64,000 nucleotides of DNA from Membranipora membranacea (Eukaryota; Bryozoa; Gymnolaemata; Cheilostomatida; Membraniporidae): positions 29,387,387 through 29,451,386 of the forward strand of contig OU612069.1 in NCBI GenBank assembly GCA_914767715.1, given 5' to 3'. Made by a program: the position numbers and the translations under genes. A model generated the notes under the pieces. The model saw only the letters and a list, made by a program, of their open reading frames with translations. It made no database searches and had not been told where the DNA came from. Below, in pieces: positions 58,001-64,000 of the stretch; positions within the stretch are counted from its first letter, which is position 1; every line of letters begins with the position of its first letter.

Positions 58001-61000
58001 CGATCCGAATATCAACATATTATATACCGTTGGAAAGCTGCCGAGCTACTGAAAAACAGCTATTTTTGGGACTTATGACGTGTTTGTTGGGCATTCTTTT
58101 GTGTTAAATTCAAGTTAAATGAAGATGCAGTGAAAAATTCTGTTGGCATTTCCTGTGTGCACCATGGTTAATGAAAGCGGCTTCGTATGTGAGAACTTTC
58201 AAAAAAACTTCTTTTGGCTACAATAATGGTCATTTGGACAGCATGTTTGGCGTTATGCAAAGGTGGCGAAAATATTAGTTGTATTCGAGAGTCTACTGCT
58301 ATTGCAATATGCAAGTTAATTTGAGCTACTGATATTCGGATCGGTCTTTGACATTAGCTTAATGACAGCAAAATAAGATTTCTTACATACCTGGATATAA
58401 TCTAAACTCTTTAAGACTTTTGAAAAATTGCTCAACGCAGTATCTCAAAGTCAGCTCTATAGCAGAGCTCTTTAGATTATATTATATATATCACTGGGAT
58501 ACTGTGATACCCAATACCATCCTCCCCTCTTCTTTCTCAGTTAGAATTATTATTATTTGGCTTCAACAAGATTACTATTATAAGATATATTACAGGTTTT
58601 ATCATCATTATAAGATATTATTGTATATAATATAATATTATACAGGTTTACTAGAGACGGCCCTACAGAGCGGCCTGACCACCTCGTATGATTTCCTCGC
58701 TGTCTGGCGGACATATTGTGATATCATCAGACGTAAGATAAACTGGGCTAATCTCGATCAGAGTCTGCTGGATAAACTGAGAGAGATATTCTCACGAGCA
58801 ACTCAACATCTCATGGAGTGTGAGTTACTAGTTACCACCTGTCAGTCATGACTTAACAGTTACCTGATCCTGGTGAGCTCGTGGTATCACAATGATCATT
58901 GAAATCTGGCCTCCATAGATGAGAGGATCGAAATTACACTGTGGCCCTCAGAGTTTTATCAATTCTCTCTCCTATGGTTTTGGGTCTTACAAGACTCTAT
59001 ATTTATTGTACTGAGAAATATCCTAGATTTTTTTTAACTCCTTTGTTATGGTTTGAAGCAGGTGGTGCCTTGAAAATATCTGAATAATAAAGTAATGTTT
59101 ATAATTGGAAGTTATCCCATCCTTGCTCTTAGCGGCCAACTCCACATAACATTTCAGGGTGTGATAGGTTAGTTTGAGGTGAAACCGTTATGTGCTTCCT
59201 GCACACCGAAACTCCACAATGAATCACATGACACTTATTTTGTATTTATTACAGACTACGCCACAACTAAAGAAGAGCCTGATTATTCTTTACTCAGATA
59301 TGAAGCACTGATTGAGGTGAGTGATTATTCTTTACTCAGATATGAAGCACTGATTGAGGTGAGTGATTATTCTTTACTGAGATATGAAGCACTGATTGAG
59401 GTGAGTGATTATTCTTTACTCAGATATGAAGCACTGATTGAGGTGAGTGATTATTCTTTACTCAGATATGAAGCACTGATTGAGGTGAGTGATTATTCTT
59501 TACTCAGATATGAAGCACTGATTGAGGTGAGTGATTATTCTTTACTCAGATATGAAGCACTGATTGAGGTGAGTGATTATTCTTTACTGAGATATGAAGC
59601 ACTGATTGAGGTGAGTGATTATTCTTTACTCAGATATGAAGCACTGATTGAGGTGAGTGATTATTCTTTACTCTGATATGAAGCACTGATTGAGGTGAGT
59701 GATTATTCTTTACTCAGATATGAAGCACTGATTGAGGTGAGTGATTATTCTTTACTCAGATATGAAGCACTGATTGAGGTGAGTGATTGTTCTTTACTCA
59801 GATATGAAGCACTGATTGAGGTGAGTGATTATTCTTTACTCAGATATGAAGCAATGATTGAGGTGAGTGATTATTCTTTTCTCTGGTGTGAGACAGGTGC
59901 TATGGTAGTCTTTCTTGCTACATATAGTCTTTTGGTAGCTGCTTAGATCCACAACTTAGAGTTAAAGAAATAACACATGTTAATAGCTATGTTTACAACT
60001 GGGCAACTGGTACACCTCATGACACACAAACACAGTGAATTAGTGTGTATTACGTGATGACTGACTCACATGTAAAACAAGCTCCTGTTAAACAAACTCC
60101 GGCCAAACAAAGACTTCTGTTAATTGAAAAAATAGTCGCTTATAATAGTCAAACTGCTGAATTATTGATATACATATATATACCTTGTACATGTGTATGA
60201 TCTCAGGCTAAGCACTGCAGTAATATGGAGAGGTGTAGATCTATATGGAATGATACTATGGCAGGTTCTGAGTCTGAGTTATCACAAAGCTGGTTACATT
60301 ACGCTACATTAGAGAGGTATTGATTGATTGATTGATGGATTTATTACATATCACAGACAATATTACTTATTGCGAAATTCGGTGTACATTCTGGCCTTAA
60401 AAGGAGACATGAACAAATATGGAAAAAAACTCTGTAGGAATGTTTAAAACAAAATATCATTTAAGTATGTATTCCAAATTTCTTTGAGCTGATGCTGATA
60501 CATTAGAGTTTTTTTATATCCAACAGAGATTGATAATCCATATGTTCTAGGCTTTTCACTCCTCTAGGCTGGTAGATGAGGGTGATTATAAGCACCAACA
60601 TAAACAAAGGCTGCAATAGCTGCGCCATTATGTTAACAGTGAAAGTATTAAAAATTAAATACTGGATTACAGAGAGCTTTGAAAGGGCAACCTCACTCTG
60701 CAAGAGCCAACTGCCAGCTGTATATTCTTACTATGTGGGCTGGGCTAGCTTTATTTGTAATATAACAGCTAGCCAATCAATGAGCTATTTATAAATTAAT
60801 TTTTTTCGAAATATGCTGATATTTTTGTTTCATCCTTTATGTACATTTACTGTACTCCTCTGCTGGTAGTATGTTCTATCGAGGATGGAATCAAAGTTTA
60901 GCTATGACAATAAGTGTGTCTGTGGTATCCCTCCCCTCCTCTCCCCTCCCGTCTCTGTAGTACTAAGCCTCACTATGTTAGTTAGATTCTCACACTCTAA

Positions 61001-62241
61001 GTAATGTAACGCTGTGTTGTCTTCTCGCCTCACAGACAGCACGGAGATAATAAACACTGCAGACGAGTTTATCAGAGAGCTCTAAAGTCTGTCACGGACA
61101 ACCCTGAGATCATATGTCAGCAGTACCTCAGGTTCGAGAGAGAAGAAGGAAACATTGAGTCTCTGTACCTGGCCAGGAATAGAGTACAGGAGCGGAGAGA
61201 TCAGGTAAGAGTTAGAGGGGGAGTACAGGGGCGTAGAGATCAGGTAAGAGTTAGAGGGGAGTACAGGGGTGGAGAGATTCGGTAAGAGTTAGAGGGGAGT
61301 ACAGGGGCGGAGAGATTCGGTAAGAGTTAGAGGGGAGTACAGGGGCGGAGAGATTCGGTAAGAGTTATAGCGGAGTACAGAAGCGTAGAGATCAGGTAAG
61401 AGTTAGTGGGGAGTACAGGAGCGTAGAGATCAGGTAAGAGTTAGAGGGGAGTACAGGAGCGTAGAGATTCGGTAAGAGTTAGAGGGGAGTACAGGAGCGG
61501 AGAGATCAGGTAAGAGTTAGAGGGGAGTACAGGGGTGGAGAGATTCGGTAAGAGTTAGAGGGGAGTACAGGAGCGTAGAGATCAGGTAAGAGTTAGAGGG
61601 GAGTACAGGAGCGGAGAGAACAGGTAAGAGTTAGAGGGGAGTACAGGAGCGTAGAGATCAGGTAAGAGTTAGAGGGGAGTACAGGAGCGGAGAGATCAGG
61701 TAAGAGATAGAGGGGAGTACAGGAGCGTAGAGATCAGGTAAGAGTTAGAGGGGAGTACAGGAGCGTAGAGATCAGGTAAGAGTTAGAGGGGAGTACAGGA
61801 GCGTAGAGATCGGGTTAGAGTTAGGGAGGAGTACAGGAGTGTAGGGATCTGGGGATAGAAATAAACCATATAATAAACCCTCTAAGGTACACATATCTAT
61901 ATTCATGACGGAGGTGATTTGATCAGGGAGTTTGGTCCCAAACTCCCTGATTTGACGGAGCCAGTATAGAAAATAGGTGCAATCAAGAGTTATCCCCTCA
62001 CTGAAATCACATACCCTGACAGAAAAACTCTAAATTGTGATTTGTAGAACACATAGGAGGATAAAGGATAATTTGTATATATTGTATAAAAATATATTGT
62101 ATATATTGTATACCATGAATATTGTATGTCATGAATATATTGTATACCAAATGATGAGATACATTTGACGGAATTGTAGTGTGCCTTATATATTAGCACC
62201 ATTCTAAATTTCTGCTGAGTATACATGTGATGTATTCATTC

Positions 62242-62278
<37 letters not shown>

Positions 62279-63708
62279 CTTTATCCTCCTATGTGTTCTA
62301 CAAATCACAATTTAGAGTTTTTCTGTCAGGGTATGTGATTTCAGTGAGGGGATAACTCTTGATTGCACCTATTTTCTATACTGGCTCCATCAAATCACCT
62401 CCGTCATGAATATAGATATTTGTACCTTAGAGGGTTTATTATATGATAGAGTCTATCCATGTCCCATATCATAGAGCAAAATCCCAAGAGTTGTAGATCT
62501 ATAATAAATTGTCAATATTATTATCCATTTCATTTCTCATTTCCCATCAGACACTAATCAGTAATATTTATGATAAGACATGTAACGCTGCTAGTGCCAC
62601 GACCAGGTGATAGTCACACAACTGTACATATATAATACATTATACTCATACTGAACTGATATCTGACTTAAATTTACATCTAGTTGGCAACAGAGTTAGC
62701 TAAACAAAGAAAGCTTGAGAAAAAGTTTGATAACAAGAAACCGAAAGGAGACAAAGCCGGACTCAAGAAGGACAAGAAGGGAAAACCAAAGGGAAAACCT
62801 GCTACAGATCAGAAACAGAATGGTGCCACCCCTGATGGCGGACATAAACAGAATGGTGCCACCCCTGATGGAGGACATAAAAAGGATGCGCAAGGAAAGA
62901 AGATAAATAAGAGTGCTAACTTTGAGCCGGTAGTTTATAACTTTGAGCCGGTAGTTTATAAGCGGAAGGTTAGTAAGTGTACATCAGTCTCAACACATCT
63001 ATAGAGAGACAAGACAAGACAGGTGTCCATCAGCACAAGTCAGGTGTAGACAGGTGTCCATCAGCACAAGTCTAACTCCTCGTCGTTATAACTTTGACAG
63101 GTGTCCATCACATCAGCACAAGTCTAACTCCTCCTTATAACTTTGACAGGTGTCCATCAGCACAAGTCTAACTCCTCCTTATAACTTTGACAGGTGTCCA
63201 TCAGCACAAGTCTAACTCCTCCTTATAACAACGATAATAATATGATAAACGAGATATGTCACAAGTAAATGTGGTGAGATAAATCCAAATCTCACTACTT
63301 CATTTTATTTCTAATTATATTAATGATAACAACTATGTAATGTAAACTACCTTTTTATTAGCAACTATCCAGCTGTATTTACAGTAAATGAATAAGATTG
63401 TGGGTGATTGATACACAGGCATTTATCTGAGCGTACCTCTTTAAAGGTAGGAGTGGGTAGGCTGGTAAGACAGAGTTATGTAAGGAGAGCTCACATCCAT
63501 TAACAGCTTAGGTAGAGAAACGATTAGCTGTTATATTTATATATTCTGATTATTTAGAGAGATGATAACTCTAAGCAGCAGCAGACCACACAGAAGGGGT
63601 CAGAGGTCATAACCTCGACAACAGCACCGACATCTACTGAGGGTGGTGGAGACTTCAAACTACCGGCGATACCGACATCAGAACCTCCGAGCAAAAAATC
63701 TAAATCTG
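51873..63708 (+). CDS. SART3: SART3 (U4/U6 snRNP recycling factor), N-terminal HAT-repeat portion
   Basis: Fourteen exons join in phase into 696 residues: 51873-52061, 52353-52479, 54444-54548, 55199-55371, 55602-55707, 56416-56540, 57062-57229, 57733-57877, 58646-58819, 59255-59316, 60207-60316, 61036-61204, 62684-62968, 63558-63708. An acidic start (SDSDSSEDEE) leads into HAT repeats that align through the known family: NPYMYDSH, FPLTEDLWLRW, LFEKSVQDY, YEEWS, VRNCPWSGALWEGY, LRYEALIE, MERCRSIWNDTM, then a Lys-rich segment like the nuclear-localisation region. Known: SART3/Prp24-type proteins anneal U4 and U6 snRNAs after splicing and bind USP15/USP4; HAT repeats dimerise. Vertebrate SART3 is about 960 residues with two C-terminal RRMs; these lie beyond the window. 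Start chosen at 51873 because it follows a splice acceptor; an ATG at 51813 is in frame but upstream of it. Confidence 0.9.
52353..52479 (+). CDS. SART3: SART3 exon 2 (HAT repeat 1)
   Basis: Encodes ITDNPYMYDSHKALIDVY to FPLTE; acceptor CCTACAG, donor GTAAAC. Confidence 0.9.
52700..53990. repeat. 23-bp minisatellite in SART3 intron 2
   Basis: About 56 copies of CTCAGTCTAATCTGGTGATA plus TAT, with C/T and T/C variants shared among neighbouring copies. Each unit contains TCTAAT and ATCTCAG, resembling branch-point and 3' splice-site sequences. Confidence 0.95.
54444..54548 (+). CDS. SART3: SART3 exon 3
   Basis: Encodes LWLRWINDERELI to LFEKSVQDYL; donor GTATGT. Confidence 0.9.
54558..54845. 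repeat. 28-bp minisatellite in SART3 intron 3
   Basis: Ten copies of AGCTTTCTACTAATCGCTCT plus GAGCAATG, beginning ten bases after the donor; each carries TACTAAT, a branch-point-like heptamer. Confidence 0.95.
55199..55371 (+). CDS. SART3: SART3 exon 4
   Basis: Encodes INLWIEFCTFAIGLGDIDKC to EEAILATMQ; donor GTGAGT. Confidence 0.9.
55602..55707 (+). CDS. SART3: SART3 exon 5
   Basis: Encodes a linker and VDNLYKQLITTPLV, matching the FRRQLAIPL position of vertebrate SART3. Confidence 0.8.
56416..56540 (+). CDS. SART3: SART3 exon 6
   Basis: Encodes LLEYEEWSGEKVSEEL. The acceptor follows tandem CACTTATCTGACA repeats (56325-56415) that include the acceptor sequence itself. Confidence 0.9.
56541..56728 (+). 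repeat. 26-bp donor-anchored repeat in SART3 intron 6
   Basis: Starts exactly at the donor: GTAAGTGTCACAGTAACAGT plus ATCTCA, then GTGAGT-headed copies, seven in all. Every copy begins with a 5' splice-site consensus. Confidence 0.95.
57062..57229 (+). CDS. SART3: SART3 exon 7
   Basis: Encodes a HAT repeat with CIKCLFERAIVSNCLDQNLW; donor GTAAGT. Confidence 0.9.
57610..57710. repeat. 48-bp tandem duplication in SART3 intron 7
   Basis: GAAGCTGTGATTCAGCCATC and the following 28 bases occur twice with one difference. Confidence 0.9.
57733..57877 (+). CDS. SART3: SART3 exon 8
   Basis: Encodes SVYTRSVRNCPWSGALWEGY, the most recognisable SART3 block. Confidence 0.95.
57982..58362. mobile_element. 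fold-back MITE in SART3 intron 8
   Basis: Ends TAAGGTAATATCAAAGACCG and its near-complement (CGGTCTTTGACATTAGCTTA). Internal motifs match 27694-28692. Confidence 0.8.
58646..58819 (+). CDS. SART3: SART3 exon 9
   Basis: Encodes LLETALQSGLTTSYDFLAVW and the following HAT helix; donor GTGAGT. Confidence 0.9.
59255..59316 (+). CDS. SART3: SART3 exon 10 (minimal form)
   Basis: Encodes YATTKEEPDYSLLRYEALIE, ending at donor GTGAGT in phase 0. The last 36 bases plus the donor form the unit of the following array, so longer in-frame forms are possible. Confidence 0.8.
59281..59890 (+). repeat. 42-bp array of exon 10 end plus splice sites
   Basis: Fourteen units and a partial fifteenth, each with GATTATTCTTTACTCAG, ATATGAAGCACTGATTGAG and GTGAGT. 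The frame stays open until TGA at about 59673 in unit 10. Each unit therefore holds a donor, a pyrimidine-rich CAG acceptor-like site and 14 in-frame codons. Confidence 0.95.
60207..60316 (+). CDS. SART3: SART3 exon 11
   Basis: Encodes AKHCSNMERCRSIWNDTM and WLHYATLE; donor GTATTG is supplied at the junction with a retroelement tail. Confidence 0.9.
60317..60560 (-). mobile_element. LINE 3' end abutting SART3 exon 11
   Basis: Minus-strand 3' UTR fragment with an (ATTG)n tail at 60317-60338; TGGATTTATTAC and following resemble 26130-26210. It begins within a few bases of the exon end. Confidence 0.6.
61036..61204 (+). CDS. SART3: SART3 exon 12
   Basis: Encodes QHGDNKHCRRVYQRALKS to RVQERRDQ; donor GTAAGA. 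Confidence 0.9.
61181..61840 (+). repeat. 38/39-bp array of exon 12 end plus donor
   Basis: About sixteen units of GAGTACAGGAGCGTAGAGAT, CAG and GTAAGAGTTAGAGGG-type sequence. The unit copies the last 22-24 bases of exon 12 together with its donor. The first extra unit is 39 bases and stays in frame; later ones are mostly 38. Confidence 0.95.
61868..62443. mobile_element. long-TIR MITE in SART3 intron 12
   Basis: Arms of about 170 bp (61868-62067 and 62276-62443), nearly identical in inverted orientation, around an AT-rich centre with (TA)n. The left arm alone carries a 33-base insertion at 61923-61955. Confidence 0.9.
61923..61955. repeat. 28-base hairpin with TTTGA target duplication
   Basis: TCAGGGAGTTTG, a GTCC loop and CAAACTCCCTGA, flanked by TTTGA on both sides. 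The other arm of the host MITE shows the uninterrupted site. Confidence 0.85.
62684..62968 (+). CDS. SART3: SART3 exon 13 (Lys-rich, with internal repeats)
   Basis: Encodes LATELAKQRKLEKKFDNKK and a basic stretch (likely nuclear-localisation region), then two tandem repeats of QNGATPDGGHK (33 bases) and two of NFEPVVY (21 bases). Both are in frame. Donor GTTAGT. Confidence 0.8.
63028..63230. repeat. about 44-bp repeat in SART3 intron 13
   Basis: Four to five copies of ACAGGTGTCCATCAGCACAA plus GTCTAACTCCTCCTTATAAC; copies vary in length. Confidence 0.85.
63558..63708 (+). CDS. SART3: SART3 exon 14 (Ser/Thr-rich linker)
   Basis: Encodes a Gln/Ser/Thr-rich linker ending EPPSKKSKS before donor GTCAGT. 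It should precede the RNA-recognition motifs, which are outside the window. Possible further exon starts lie at 63871 and 63951 but neither gives a recognisable domain. Confidence 0.65.
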
Positions 63709-64000
63709 GTCAGTAGTCGTCTCACTAAACCATTAGATAGATATATAGATATGTATACAGTTCTCTTCACACTAAGGGATAGTATGTATGTATGTATGTA
63801 TATCTCACTCATCGGTCTGTCTTTACAAATATTATGTCTGTATGTCTCGCTGTGTTTTTGAATTATCCAGCAAAGCAGTCCGCCTTATCCCAGCACATAC
63901 ATCAGCCAACTGTGCATATCAGTGCTAAAGCTTTTGAATTTTGTTACAGTTGCTAAATCCCCACCTTGCCTCTGAGGTTGGTTGGTTATATATAGATAAT

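Noticed and set aside
59179-59946. Two long plus-strand frames of repeated DYSLLRYEALIE
   Set aside because: Not separate genes; they are SART3 exon 10 and its 42-bp array. The upstream part before 59255 is intron.
62551-62606. Extra SART3 exon between exons 12 and 13
   Set aside because: It has AG and GT borders, but its 56-base length would put exon 13 out of frame; the direct join of exons 12 and 13 matches the family.

Overview
This window is nuclear DNA of an animal. Genes are split by many GT-AG introns, non-LTR retrotransposons and inverted-repeat DNA transposons are abundant, and the recognisable proteins are metazoan: receptor-type tyrosine kinases and SART3. Expanded kinase families, medium AT-rich composition and many small palindromic elements would suit an early-branching animal such as a sponge. 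That placement is inference; no marker gene proves it.

Layout. (1) 409-4610 is a long inverted-repeat element with a dead reverse transcriptase inside. (2) 5266-14997 (minus) is a ten-exon gene that splices in frame to a 522-residue protein. It has four predicted membrane helices resembling the MS4A/CD20 module, followed by a complete cytoplasmic tyrosine kinase. (3) 17063-23325 (minus) is its tandem paralog with the same ten exons. Its exon 6 carries six copies of a 22-bp unit that put a stop codon before the catalytic loop. Comparing the two copies intron by intron gives natural empty sites for several transposons. (4) 24225-36500 is a mosaic of nested retrotransposons, fold-back elements and SINE-like pieces, plus a tentative minus-strand gene (30790-36495). 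(5) 36600-45400 is more transposon-rich DNA, including a retroelement nested between inverted TTCGTCCC clusters. (6) 45428-46767 (plus) is a small cysteine-rich, probably secreted protein gene with CCAAT and TATA boxes; a 10-bp exonic repeat breaks its frame. (7) 46770-51850 holds retroelement debris. (8) 51873 to the window end (plus) is the HAT-repeat half of SART3, the U4/U6 snRNP recycling factor; its RNA-binding domains lie beyond the window.

A theme is local tandem amplification at gene structures. At least three SART3 introns hold minisatellites whose unit contains, or begins at, the 5' splice site of the preceding exon, and two further genes have frame-breaking tandem repeats inside exons. 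The other main observation is the four-pass membrane tyrosine kinase architecture, seen identically in both tandem copies. All exon calls come from reading splice sites and phases by eye; no transcripts or database searches were available.
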